Numbered from the stretch's first letter, positions 1 to 8,552 are shown. The stretch: DNA of 64,000 bases from JACRAR01 sp041674465 (GCA_041674465.1 JBAYVV010000004.1:1-64000); one strand, 5' to 3'. Numbers and translations: made by a program. The notes: generated by a model not told the origin, from the sequence alone.

Positions 1-188
1 ACGCAGATCTTGTTCTTGATGCCGGACATCTTGGCGGCAGCAATGTCCATCCGGCCATGATCGGCCAGATCGATTTTTTCGGGCAAGGTGCAGCCGAAGT
101 AGCGCTCGCACGATTCGCAGACGAAATCGCATGAGTTGTCTACGTTCATTTTCAGAATTTCAAAAGTATCCGCTGAATGTTGATTCAT
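1..188 (-). CDS. Mrp/NBP35-like P-loop ATPase, N-terminus only (cut by window edge)
   Basis: The first 62 residues of a minus-strand protein are visible and the rest lies left of the window. It has a cysteine motif CDFVCESCERYFGC at about residues 20-33. It ends in a stretch (GRMDIAAAKMSGIKNKICV) that in Mrp/ApbC/NBP35 ATPases leads straight into the deviant Walker A GKGGVGKS, which is not visible here. Such proteins carry or insert Fe-S clusters. The ATG at 188 has GGAG upstream. It lies 57 bases after the UbiD-like gene, in the same direction, so probably in one operon. The identification is inferred from this short N-terminus. Confidence 0.5.
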   Translation of the reverse strand, partial: MNQHSADTFEILKMNVDNSCDFVCESCERYFGCTLPEKIDLADHGRMDIAAAKMSGIKNKIC

Positions 189-245
189 TGATTGCTCCAG
201 TCCCGCTAATGATTTGTTGAGTTGGTTAACCTGTTCTTCAGCCCG

Positions 246-1712
246 TCAGCCTGTGACGACGCCGTATTCGGCCCACTTGGCATTCACCTTGTTCTGGATC
301 TCCTGGGAATAGGATTCCTTGAAGGAAACCCGCTTGGGCGCCACGTCTTTCACCAGCCAGTCTTTCGGCGTGGTGGCATCCAGCGTCAGCGAGGCGCCGC
401 GCGAATGCATCTTGTCATGCAGATCGGAGAAGGGGATCAGCGGGTGGCCCGGCGCCAGCGCCATGATCTGCACACCATGTATGGGATGCGTCTTGCACAA
501 GGCGGCATGCAATGTTTCCGGCAGGTTGGTGACATCGACCGGCTCGTCAGTAACCATCACGTACTGGAAGAAAACACCCATCTTGGAAGAACGGATCACG
601 CTCACCACCTGGTCAGCGATGCCCTGATGTCCTTTTTCCACGGACACCAGCAGCAGGGCGAACTTAAGGCCGGGCGGCGCGATCACGCTGCGGACCGGCA
701 GGCCCGAAGTGCGCAGTTCGCGCTCCATGCCGGCGGTCAAGCTGAACACGCCGAAGAGAATTTCGCACTCGTCGAGTTCCACGCCCGGGCAACTGATCGG
801 CATGATCGGATTGTTGCGGTGAGTGACGCATTCGACGCGGAACACCGGCCGCGGCATACGTGGGCTGGCGCGGTAGCCGGTGGCCTCGCCAAAGGGGCCT
901 TCATCCCAGCGCTCGTAGGGACGCACGACGCCTTCGATGACGATTTCGGCGGTTGCCGGCACCAGCAGGTCGTTGGTTTCGCACTTGACCAAATGCAAGG
1001 GTGCACGGCGCAGGCCGCCGGCGATTTCGGCTTCGCTGACACCGGCCGGGATGTTCATCGAGCCAACCATGGCGCCCGATGGGCAGCCACCGAAGAAAAT
1101 CGAGAAGGGCATCGGCTTGTTGTGCGCTTCGTACTTTTGGTAATAAATCATGCCGATGTGCTGGAACGGGTTGACGATCCCGCCCATGATGGTCTTGCGG
1201 TGGATCATGTGGCGGTAGACGCCCCAGTTGACCCAGGCGCTGTCCGGGTCCTTGCAGGCGGTCACGCCGAAGGTGTCGATGTAGCGGCCGCCATCGCCTT
1301 CATGCAGATACGGCGCGGGAAACTTGAACAGATTGATGTCGGCGCCCTTGAGGATGTTCTCCTTGCAGGGGCCGTTGGCCACCTGCAGCGGCCGGATCGG
1401 GCTTTTCATCCGGCTGATGAATTCATCCATCAGCTTCTGGAAAGAGGTGTCGGGATCCATGCCCAGGGCAATCGCCACGCGCGAAAAATCGCCGCGCCAG
1501 CCCTTGCTGATGGGGGAAGCCAGAATTGAAAATCCTTCGTTGCAACCGCGTACTTTCGGCATGAAAGCCATCGGTGCGCCAATTTCAGTAATGCGGCGTG
1601 CAATGGCGCCGGCCTCGAGATTCCAATCCACCTCGCGATCGATGGTGACCATCTCGCCTGCCTTGTCGCAGGCCTCCATGAACTCGCGCAAATCGTGATA
1701 CGGATAAGCCAT
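246..1712 (-). CDS. UbiD-family aromatic (de)carboxylase, catalytically intact paralogue
   Basis: 488 aa, usual UbiD length. The family uses prenylated FMN to add or remove CO2 on aromatic or alpha,beta-unsaturated acids. Recognisable blocks are CKENILKGADINL (about 116-128), EGDGGRY (138-144), VNWGVYR with the active-site Arg near 167, AEIVIEG (255-261) and EGPFGEATGY (271-280), so the Glu-Arg-Glu set expected of an active UbiD is present. Overall style resembles phenylphosphate carboxylase alpha/beta subunits and other anaerobic aromatic-acid UbiDs. It is third in a minus-strand operon after the 11-kDa protein and the second UbiD. The ATG at 1712 follows GGAGACACGATA. Substrate is unknown; phenol/4-hydroxybenzoate-type chemistry is the leading guess. 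Confidence 0.85.
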   Translation of the reverse strand: MAYPYHDLREFMEACDKAGEMVTIDREVDWNLEAGAIARRITEIGAPMAFMPKVRGCNEGFSILASPISKGWRGDFSRVAIALGMDPDTSFQKLMDEFISRMKSPIRPLQVANGPCKENILKGADINLFKFPAPYLHEGDGGRYIDTFGVTACKDPDSAWVNWGVYRHMIHRKTIMGGIVNPFQHIGMIYYQKYEAHNKPMPFSIFFGGCPSGAMVGSMNIPAGVSEAEIAGGLRRAPLHLVKCETNDLLVPATAEIVIEGVVRPYERWDEGPFGEATGYRASPRMPRPVFRVECVTHRNNPIMPISCPGVELDECEILFGVFSLTAGMERELRTSGLPVRSVIAPPGLKFALLLVSVEKGHQGIADQVVSVIRSSKMGVFFQYVMVTDEPVDVTNLPETLHAALCKTHPIHGVQIMALAPGHPLIPFSDLHDKMHSRGASLTLDATTPKDWLVKDVAPKRVSFKESYSQEIQNKVNAKWAEYGVVTG

Positions 1713-1756
1713 TATCGTGTCTCCAAACTATGTTCGATGCATAGAAGCGGGATTGA

Positions 1757-3241
1757 TCAAACCGACGCCGCGGGGCGCTCCGATTCTTTCGGGAATCCCA
1801 ACTCGGTGCTCCAGGCGGCCAGGATCTTTTCCTGCAAATCCTTGGGATAGCACTGGTCAAAAGAAACCCGGGGCGGGACGGCGATGCTGCGATCCCAGTC
1901 GAGCGGCCAGGTGCAGTCGAAGATCAGGGCCGCGCCCTTGCCCAGCGCCCGCGATTCGGCGTCGAGATAAGGTGCGTCGTGCGCGCCGCAGGTATTTTGG
2001 ATCTGCCAGGTATCGCGACCCGGCCGGCACTTGGTGACCAGCGCATGGAACATCGAGATCGGATTGGTGACATCGATGTCGTCATCGAACACCAGGACAT
2101 AGGGAATGTTCTTGGTCGCCTCGGTCGCCCGCACGATGCCGGCAATAGACTGGGAGAAGGCCGTGAAAGGTACCTTGGTGCCAATCGCTACGGCGCTGCC
2201 GGCCAGCCAGGGTGGGGTATAAACGCCGGTTGCCGGCGTGCCGCGCTTGATGAATTCCTGCTTCAGCTGGATGTCGCAATCGAGGCTGCGGGCGAGATGG
2301 ATTTCAGTGATCGGCACGCCCCAGGTCGCGAACGGCAGAATCGGCTTGTTGCGATGGGTAATCACGGTAACTTCCCAGATCGGGGCAGTTGCCGTGCGAT
2401 CGGTGACATAGCCGAACGAGCCAGGGAAAGAGCCGATGCTGGCCATGCGCGTCGGGGAAACCACGCCTTCGATGACCATCTCGGCGGTCGCCGGAACCAG
2501 CAGCTCCGACTCCTCGCACTTGACCAGTTGCATCGGGTTGCGCTGTAGCCCGCCGGCGACATCTGCCGACGAAGAACCGCTGCGGCGACGGTTGAACACA
2601 GCGGCCAGGGCCGCCACCGGCGAGCCGCCCAGAACGATCGCGAAAGGCATCGGCGTCCCGGTCGCCTGGTAGCGGGCAAACACCTTGCCCAGTGCGCTGT
2701 CCGAATGGATCGCTGCCGCCAGTTCCTTGGGACCATGCACCAGGTGCGGCACGATATCCCAGACGAGGTAATTGCTGCCCGGCTCCTGCACCACGACGAA
2801 ACCCCAGGATGACATGCAGCGTCCGCCGTCATCGCCATGGATCCACGGCGCCAGCATTTTTTCCAGATTGATGTCCGCACCGCGCAGGACATTTTCCTTG
2901 CAGGGACCGTTGCGCACCTGCATCGGCTTGACTGTCGAATCCATGCGCTTGACGACTTCCTCGAGCAGGGCATGGTAATTTGTGAGCGGATCCATCTCGA
3001 GGGTGTGGGCGACTTTCGCCCAGGTCTGCCGCGACCCGCGATTCATCGTCCCGCCCACCAGGGTGGCGCCATCCGGGCCGCCTGACACCTGCGTGAATTG
3101 TATTGCCGGACCACCTTGCTCGGCGAGGCGCTGGATGATCGCCCCCGCTTCGAATTTGGTGTCGACCGCTCCGGCGTGGCGGCGAAATTCTTTTGCCTTG
3201 TCCAACTTCTCGAGGTATTCCCTCAAGTCATAATGCGCCAT
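1757..3241 (-). CDS. UbiD-family paralogue with altered active-site motifs
   Basis: 494 aa from the ATG at 3241, chosen because GGGGGAGTT lies directly upstream and MAHYDLREYL matches family N-termini; the frame is open to 3310 without a ribosome site. The fold motifs CKENVLRGADINLEK (about 114-128) and AEMVIEGVV (253-261) are kept. However, the NWGxYR block reads YLVWDIVPH, without the Arg, and the EGPFGE block reads IGSFPGSFG, without the acids. It is therefore probably a structural or specialised partner of the neighbouring intact UbiD, as in the alpha-beta pair of phenylphosphate carboxylase. It is second in the operon, 45 bases before the intact paralogue. Confidence 0.8.
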   Translation of the reverse strand: MAHYDLREYLEKLDKAKEFRRHAGAVDTKFEAGAIIQRLAEQGGPAIQFTQVSGGPDGATLVGGTMNRGSRQTWAKVAHTLEMDPLTNYHALLEEVVKRMDSTVKPMQVRNGPCKENVLRGADINLEKMLAPWIHGDDGGRCMSSWGFVVVQEPGSNYLVWDIVPHLVHGPKELAAAIHSDSALGKVFARYQATGTPMPFAIVLGGSPVAALAAVFNRRRSGSSSADVAGGLQRNPMQLVKCEESELLVPATAEMVIEGVVSPTRMASIGSFPGSFGYVTDRTATAPIWEVTVITHRNKPILPFATWGVPITEIHLARSLDCDIQLKQEFIKRGTPATGVYTPPWLAGSAVAIGTKVPFTAFSQSIAGIVRATEATKNIPYVLVFDDDIDVTNPISMFHALVTKCRPGRDTWQIQNTCGAHDAPYLDAESRALGKGAALIFDCTWPLDWDRSIAVPPRVSFDQCYPKDLQEKILAAWSTELGFPKESERPAASV

Positions 3242-3328
3242 AACTCCCCCTAGAAAAACTTTGCCAATGAATGAATTTGCAACTGATCGACCAGTGAAAT
3301 CTGATCGCACACCAAACTTCGCACCGAG

Positions 3329-3628
3329 TTATGCTCCGTCGGGTGCGCTCTTGCGGTAAGCCGATTGCGGACGGATGCTGACCGCCTCAGGATCGAGTTC
3401 CTCAAGCACCTTGATGGTCCAGGCATCTGAGACAACGTTCTCGGCCAGATTCTTCACAACCAGATGATCTCCGCCGGCAATCGGCTGCGACGGTGTGCCG
3501 ATCTGCGCCTTGACCACCAGCCTTTCAAAAGTTTCGATGTCGCGGATTTCAACAACCACCGGACGCCCCTGCTCAATGTCCTGTCTCTGCGACTCGACGT
3601 ACTCCTCGAGGATTTCGTAGCTCGTCAT
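3329..3628 (-). CDS. 11-kDa protein resembling phenylphosphate carboxylase gamma subunit
   Basis: 99 aa, first gene of the UbiD operon, ATG at 3628 behind AAAGGAGAGATC. Acidic and soluble, with no signal peptide or membrane segment; N-terminus MTSYEILEEYVESQ and a block VVVEIRDIETFERLVVKAQ. Phenylphosphate carboxylase of Thauera has a roughly 10-kDa gamma subunit next to its two UbiD-like subunits, and the size, order and pairing here match that. The family assignment is from context plus a weak sequence impression; it could be another small UbiD partner. The phosphatase-like delta subunit is not seen inside the window. Confidence 0.6.
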   Translation of the reverse strand: MTSYEILEEYVESQRQDIEQGRPVVVEIRDIETFERLVVKAQIGTPSQPIAGGDHLVVKNLAENVVSDAWTIKVLEELDPEAVSIRPQSAYRKSAPDGA

Positions 3629-3672
3629 GATCTCTCCTTTGATATCCTGCCGTTGTTTTTTCTTGGACCATC

Positions 3673-3698
3673 GGTACTATTTTAGTACCAATAGTACC
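3673..3698 (-). promoter_or_regulatory. Composite operator GGTACTA/TAGTACC upstream of the UbiD operon
   Basis: Perfect inverted repeat GGTACTATTTTAGTACC at 3673-3689 (7-base arms, 3-base spacer), with a further GGTACTATT half-site (minus strand) extending to 3698. Read on the minus strand, the 30-base block matches the block before the FAD-oxidase operon at 6714 with only a few changes and in the same orientation to its genes. It sits about 45 bases before the start codon and overlaps the start point expected from the sigma54 element at 3706-3720. It is a probable repressor site; the TetR gene at 5906-6541 is the natural candidate. Confidence 0.75.
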
Positions 3699-3705
3699 CA
3701 AATTA

Positions 3706-3720
3706 GCAAATTGCGGGCCA
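3706..3720 (-). promoter_or_regulatory. Sigma54 promoter (-24/-12) for the UbiD operon
   Basis: On the minus strand the sequence reads TGGCCCGCAATTTGC followed by TAA, which fits the sigma54 consensus TGGCAC-G-N4-TTGCW with one change and correct GG-to-GC spacing. The first gene starts about 78 bases downstream. The divergent gene at 3906 encodes a sigma54 activator, as expected for this promoter class. Confidence 0.7.
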
Positions 3721-3837
3721 CCTCAATACAAAAAAAATTGGCGCGTCGCAACAACCGGGTTGGGGTAGCGAATTCAGTGACTTCGAGAAAGTTGAGGCAG
3801 AATCCGAAAACTGAGGTGATCCATTCTTGTTTCATAA

Positions 3838-3855
3838 TTGATACAATTGTCTCAA
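3838..3855. promoter_or_regulatory. Palindrome TTGATACAATTGTCTCAA, candidate activator site
   Basis: An 18-base near-perfect palindrome 50 bases upstream of the sigma54 activator gene and about 145 bases upstream of the predicted start point of the divergent UbiD operon, a usual enhancer distance. It resembles the TTGA-CAATTG-TCAA style of XylR/DmpR upstream activating sequences but with a wider spacing. It may also serve autoregulation. No binding data can be read from sequence. Confidence 0.45.
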
Positions 3856-3905
3856 TATTTTGACGTTACCGAGACGGTTCGGGCGAGAATCCCGGAGGAA
3901 GACCG

Positions 3906-5891
3906 ATGTTCAAGGAAATTTTGACCGAAACTCACATCTGGCGCGACGATGGCAAGCTGCCCATCGTCACCTTCGTCATCCATGATCGCCTGGAGGCCCT
4001 GGTGCGCAGCGTGATCCCGCACTACGCCACCAAGCTGGATATCCGCATCGTTTCCAAGCCGCTCGACCGGCTCCCCGACATAGCGCATGAATTGTCTCTG
4101 CTCAAGGATACTCACGTGCTGCTCGGTTCAGATTTGATCGAGGCATCCTGCGAAGAGGTACTGGGCGCACCGATGATTTCCATTCAGCCCTCGCTAACCG
4201 ACGTAATGCACGCCCTGATTGCGATTCAGCCTGTCGCCGGACCGATAAGAATCGTGATGAACAGAGCGTGCTTCGCCGAACTCGATGAGACGCGATCGTT
4301 GTTCAACCCGACTTTCACTCAGCATTCCTTTCGCAATCTCGACGAAGCCAGGAACCTGATGCGGACCTGCGCTACCGAGCCGGACACTGTGGTCATTGGC
4401 GACTCGATTGCCATCGAGCTTGCGGAAAAGGCAGGGTTGCGCTCTTTCATGGGCTGCTCCCAGAACACGATACGCGTCTGCCTCGAAAACGCCATTGCGC
4501 TAATTCTGCAGCGGCGCACCGACGATGTGCGCCAGGAAAGACTGGCACTGCTGACGCGCCACTTGTCCGATGGCATCATGAGTATCGACGCCCGCGACCG
4601 CATCGTCTCGATTAATCCGGCCATGGCGACCATGCTCGGCGTGCCGCCGGAATCAACGGTCGGCAGAATGCTGGCGCACGCTTGTGCCAGCCTGTCGGCA
4701 ATCCCGCTGATGCGCCATGAAGACGAGGCGACGCCGCAAGTGTGCCGCATCCGCAACAGGTACATCCTGGTTTCGCGCTTCCCCCTGCATGACGGCGGAC
4801 GGGAAGGCGGCAGCACCTTTGTCTGCTCGAGACAGACGCAGACCGCCCCGGCTGCAACGGGATACCGCCACGGCAAACAACAGCACGTGGCGCGCTACCG
4901 TCTCGAGCACATCGTGGGCGAAAGCCCTGCCATCAAGAACATGCGCCTGCTTGCCGCACAATATGCCACGGTGGATTCAACCGTCCTGATCACTGGCGAA
5001 AGCGGCACGGGCAAGGAATTGTTCGCACAAGGCATTCACAATGCCAGCCGCCGCCACGGCGGTCCTTTTGTCGCGATCAATTGCGCGGCGCTGCCCGAGT
5101 CCCTGCTGGAAAGCGAATTGTTCGGCTTCGAGGAGGGCGCCTTCACCGGATCGAAAAAAGGAGGCAAACCGGGCCTGTTTGAAATCGCCAATGGCGGCAC
5201 GGTATTCCTCGACGAAATCGGCGATATGCCCATGCCTTTGCAAACCCGCCTGCTGCGGGTGCTCCAGGAAAGGGAGGTGGTCCATATCGGCGGCGGAGAA
5301 CCGATCGCTATCGACATTCGCGTGATCGCCGCTACCAACCGCGAACTGCAGAAGGATGTTGCCATCGGACGCTTCCGCGGCGACCTGTATTACCGCCTCA
5401 ACGTTTGCCACCTGCATCTGCCGCCGCTGCGCGAACGACAGATCGATATTCCCCAGCTGGCACTGTTCATCCTCGGGAAAACCCTCAAGCAATTCAGCAC
5501 CGCGCACAGCGCCGAGGAAATCGTGACACCGCTGCTGACCATGCTCACGCGCTATCCCTGGCCCGGCAATATCCGCGAAATGGAAAACGTGCTGGAACGC
5601 CTGGCGGTATGTGCATGCAGCGAAGCGCCGGAAAGGCTCGAGACCATCGGCAGTGCCGAAAACCTGCGCCTGGTGGTGCCTGAACTGTTTTCCCTCCAGG
5701 TTGAGCCGGGCGTCGCCCCGGCTCCGCCGTTGCAACTGCAGCAGAGCATGCGCGCCAGTGAAGAAGAAATGATCCGCGCCATGCTCAGCGCCTATCACGG
5801 CAACCGCGCCCAGGCGGCCAAGGCTTTGGGGATTTCACGCGCCACCTTGTGGCGGAAGTTGCAGCGCCTGCCCGCAGGGGACGCTAGCTGA
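3906..5891 (+). CDS. Sigma54-dependent activator with PrpR-type N-terminal domain
   Basis: 661 aa, ATG at 3906 behind GGAGGAAGACCG. The N-terminal 190 residues look like the PrpR_N sensor domain, followed by a PAS-like stretch (about 210-270). The AAA+ domain begins near 335 with Walker A GESGTGKE (about 364), a GAFTGS loop that contacts sigma54, and Walker B FLDEIGD. A Fis-type helix-turn-helix (QAAKALGISRATLWRKL) is at the C-terminus. It is divergent from the UbiD operon, which has a sigma54 promoter, so it most likely activates that operon on sensing an aromatic substrate or intermediate. It is similar in layout to the activator at 29234-31240. Confidence 0.9.
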   Translation: MFKEILTETHIWRDDGKLPIVTFVIHDRLEALVRSVIPHYATKLDIRIVSKPLDRLPDIAHELSLLKDTHVLLGSDLIEASCEEVLGAPMISIQPSLTDVMHALIAIQPVAGPIRIVMNRACFAELDETRSLFNPTFTQHSFRNLDEARNLMRTCATEPDTVVIGDSIAIELAEKAGLRSFMGCSQNTIRVCLENAIALILQRRTDDVRQERLALLTRHLSDGIMSIDARDRIVSINPAMATMLGVPPESTVGRMLAHACASLSAIPLMRHEDEATPQVCRIRNRYILVSRFPLHDGGREGGSTFVCSRQTQTAPAATGYRHGKQQHVARYRLEHIVGESPAIKNMRLLAAQYATVDSTVLITGESGTGKELFAQGIHNASRRHGGPFVAINCAALPESLLESELFGFEEGAFTGSKKGGKPGLFEIANGGTVFLDEIGDMPMPLQTRLLRVLQEREVVHIGGGEPIAIDIRVIAATNRELQKDVAIGRFRGDLYYRLNVCHLHLPPLRERQIDIPQLALFILGKTLKQFSTAHSAEEIVTPLLTMLTRYPWPGNIREMENVLERLAVCACSEAPERLETIGSAENLRLVVPELFSLQVEPGVAPAPPLQLQQSMRASEEEMIRAMLSAYHGNRAQAAKALGISRATLWRKLQRLPAGDAS

Positions 5892-5905
5892 CAGCGCGAA
5901 ACGAT

Positions 5906-6541
5906 TCAGCGACGCAGCTTCTTTCTTTCCTCGCTGGCAATCTCGACGGGATGCAGCAGGCCATTCCAGAGCAAGTCGCACATGTCCTCGACGGCAGAGG
6001 CGAGGTCCAGCTTCGACTGCTCCAGGAAGGTCGGTGAGCAGAAGCGCGATGCCGAAACGATGATGATTTCGGCCACCAGCTTGGGGCTGGTCTTGCGGAA
6101 TGCCCCCAGCCGGATGCCTTCACGCACCATCTTCTCCAAACGCTCCATGCGGTCTCGGAGATGCTTCTCAAGAATCGCATGGGCTTCCGGCATGCTCTCG
6201 ACATCGGAAAGAAACACCGGACTCCAGCGTTTGCACGGCACAATGGCAGCCGTCACGTAGCTGTGGATCCGATCCTGCACCTGCTCCGTCTGAGATTCGG
6301 CTTCCAGCCCCAGGCGCCAGATTTCATCCATGACCTGCTGCACCACGATCAGGAACAAATCTTCCTTCGACGGCGCCAGCTGATACAACGCCCGCTTGGA
6401 GCAACGCAAGCGCATTGCCAGGTCGGCCATGGTGGATCGCCGATAGCCTTCGAGCACAAAGATTGACTCCAGTTGCCGCAGCAGGATGTCGCGGCGGCCA
6501 TCGTCAAGTTCCGATTCCACTGTCTTTGTTTTCACGATCAT
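5906..6541 (-). CDS. TetR-family transcriptional regulator
   Basis: 211 aa. The N-terminal helix-turn-helix is typical (STMADLAMRLRCSKRALYQL, then the K-E-D-L-F start of helix 4), and the C-terminal helical ligand domain is variable. It converges on the sigma54 activator (14 bases between stops) and diverges from the FAD-oxidase operon. The operator blocks at 3673 and 6714 flank the TetR/activator pair, so this protein is the best candidate to bind them and repress both operons, perhaps released by an acyl-CoA or aromatic ligand. The start at 6541 has no strong ribosome site. Confidence 0.85.
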   Translation of the reverse strand: MIVKTKTVESELDDGRRDILLRQLESIFVLEGYRRSTMADLAMRLRCSKRALYQLAPSKEDLFLIVVQQVMDEIWRLGLEAESQTEQVQDRIHSYVTAAIVPCKRWSPVFLSDVESMPEAHAILEKHLRDRMERLEKMVREGIRLGAFRKTSPKLVAEIIIVSASRFCSPTFLEQSKLDLASAVEDMCDLLWNGLLHPVEIASEERKKLRR

Positions 6542-6713
6542 GGTTGTTCAATCTGCTCGGGTATTTGGAGAAACACCGCGATTTTACACGCTGCCGAATT
6601 TCCGCATTCGGCTGCAGCTGCAATGCTGCGCAGCGACAATTCCCGGTCACATGTCCTATGCAATTGCATCTTGAATTCAGACCTTGCCAACAAAATTTTT
6701 GTTTGCTAACATC

Positions 6714-6739
6714 GGTACCATTGGTACTATTATAGTACC
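6714..6739 (+). promoter_or_regulatory. Composite operator GGTACC-ATT-GGTACTA/TAGTACC before the FAD-oxidase operon
   Basis: GGTACTATTATAGTACC at 6723-6739 is a perfect 7+3+7 inverted repeat, preceded by a GGTACCATT half-site at 6714. The block is near-identical to the one before the UbiD operon. It lies 188 bases upstream of the first ATG and contains a -10-like TATTAT (6728-6733). Just upstream is another imperfect dyad, GCCAACAAAA/TTTTGTTTGC at 6686-6706. No sigma54 element is visible here, so a sigma70-type promoter blocked by a repressor is likely. Confidence 0.7.
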
Positions 6740-6927
6740 GCTCAAGCTTTCACAACAATCACCTCGCCGCGGCACAGACCGCTCGATCCGGGACTCGCGC
6801 CCGGATACGATCCGCAAAAATCGCATGAGCCTGAAGACACACATAACAAGTTGCTGGCAATCAAACTGAACGACCAGCGCGACGTAAAAAGACGCATCAC
6901 TCAACTTCCACTCCTAGGAGAACACAG

Positions 6928-8529
6928 ATGGATAAAACTGCAATTGCCGCCACGGCCAAGACCCTGGCGGGACAGCTGCGCGACTTGCTTGGCGCCAGCA
7001 ATGTTCTGGATGGTCAGAAAGACCGTGAATTTTTTTCGCGCGACTTGAGCTGGCAGCCGGCCGAGATCGCCGAACTGGTGATCCGTCCGGGCAATATCGA
7101 GGAACTTTCCCAGGCCGTGGGCAAGATTACTGCCGCGGGTTTTGCCGTGGTGGCACGTGGCGGCGGCATGTCCTATACGCGCGGCTACGAGCCCGAGCGC
7201 GCCGGCTCGGTGCTGGTGGACATGTTGCGCATGAACAAGATCATCGAACTCAACGCCGAAGACATGTATGTCACCGTGGAGTGCGGCTGCACCTGGAAAG
7301 ACGTCTATGAAGCCCTCCAGGCAAAAGGCTTGCGTACGCCCTACTTCGGACCGCTGTCGGGCAAGTATGCAACAGTGGGCGGTGCCCTGTCGCAAAACAG
7401 CCTGTTCCTTGGCTCCGGCGTCTACAACACCGCCGCCGAAAGCGTGCTGGGTCTCAAGGTGGTCTTGGCCGATGGCAACATTGTCACTACCGGCTCCGGC
7501 GCGCACGTCAACAGCAATCCTTTTTACCGGCACTTCGGTCCCGACCTGACCGGCATCTTCACCGCCGATACCGGTGCTTTCGGTTTCAAGGCACATGCCA
7601 CGCTGCGCCTGATCACATCGCCCAAGGTCACCATTTGCGCCTCCTTCGGCTTTGATACGCTGGCTGAAATGCTCTCGGCTCAGACCAAGATTGCCCGTCT
7701 GCGCGTTGCCGCCGAGTGCTACGGCTTTGATCCTTACTACAACAGGTCTTTCGAAAAATTGGGTTTCACCCTGAAAGAAGGTTTGGCAAAGCTTGGGAAG
7801 ATTGCCATGTCTGGCGGTTCCCTGATGGAAGGCCTCAAGAATACGGTCAAGGTCGCCGCGGGTGGCAAGAAAATCATGCGCGACATCAATTACTCGTTGC
7901 ACATCACCATGGATGCAATCGACGAGAATGCCGCCAACAGCTCACTCGTGGCAGTCCGCGATATCTGTCTGGCGAGCGGCGCCATGGAACTGGACAATTC
8001 GATACCTATCGCTTTCCGTGCGGAACCATTCGCCAGCGTTCGCACTGTGTTGCTCGGTTCGGAGGGCGAGATATGGCTTCCCGTGCATGGCTTCTTTCCG
8101 CTTTCGCGGAGTGTTGCCGCCGGCGAAACCACTGAAAAATTCATGCGCGACAACAAGGCGATCATGGATAAATACAAGATCCGCAGCTCTTACCTGACCT
8201 GTTTTTCCGGCAGCGAGTTTGTCATCGAACCAAGTTTCTACTGGCCGGATCAATTGGGTGAATTCCGCCTGAGCTTGATTGAACCCGAGTTCGCCGAGAA
8301 ATGGAAAAATCTTCCGGCAAACCCCGAAGCGCGCGAGGCTGCCCTGAAGTTGCGCGAGAAACTGCGCCAGTTGTATTTTGATTTGGGCGCCTGCCATCTG
8401 CAGATCGGCAAGTACTATCCGTTCAAGGACGCCTGCAACAATCCCAACACCTGGAAATTGCTTGAGGACATCAAGACCGTTGTCGATCCCCAGCGCCTGA
8501 TGAATCCTGGCTCACTCGGGCTGCGCTGA
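6928..8529 (+). CDS. FAD-linked oxidase (GlcD/VAO type)
   Basis: 533 aa, ATG behind AGGAGAACACAG. The N-terminal FAD_binding_4 domain shows the PP-loop region VVARGGGMSYTRGY (about 75-88) and GGALSQNSLFLGSG (about 152-165); the C-terminus ends with DPQRLMNPG, as in lactate/glycolate/alkyl-DHAP-type flavoproteins. Soluble, no signal peptide. It could oxidise a hydroxy acid or an aromatic alcohol/phenol. It is first of a two-gene operon with an alpha/beta hydrolase, sharing the operator of the UbiD operon, so it probably acts in the same pathway. The substrate cannot be told from sequence. Confidence 0.8.
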   Translation: MDKTAIAATAKTLAGQLRDLLGASNVLDGQKDREFFSRDLSWQPAEIAELVIRPGNIEELSQAVGKITAAGFAVVARGGGMSYTRGYEPERAGSVLVDMLRMNKIIELNAEDMYVTVECGCTWKDVYEALQAKGLRTPYFGPLSGKYATVGGALSQNSLFLGSGVYNTAAESVLGLKVVLADGNIVTTGSGAHVNSNPFYRHFGPDLTGIFTADTGAFGFKAHATLRLITSPKVTICASFGFDTLAEMLSAQTKIARLRVAAECYGFDPYYNRSFEKLGFTLKEGLAKLGKIAMSGGSLMEGLKNTVKVAAGGKKIMRDINYSLHITMDAIDENAANSSLVAVRDICLASGAMELDNSIPIAFRAEPFASVRTVLLGSEGEIWLPVHGFFPLSRSVAAGETTEKFMRDNKAIMDKYKIRSSYLTCFSGSEFVIEPSFYWPDQLGEFRLSLIEPEFAEKWKNLPANPEAREAALKLREKLRQLYFDLGACHLQIGKYYPFKDACNNPNTWKLLEDIKTVVDPQRLMNPGSLGLR

Positions 8530-8552
8530 ACCCACTCGTTTAGGAGATACTC

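Noticed and set aside
222..1529. Long plus-strand frame opposite the UbiD-like gene
   Set aside because: His-rich, low-sense translation typical of an antisense shadow.
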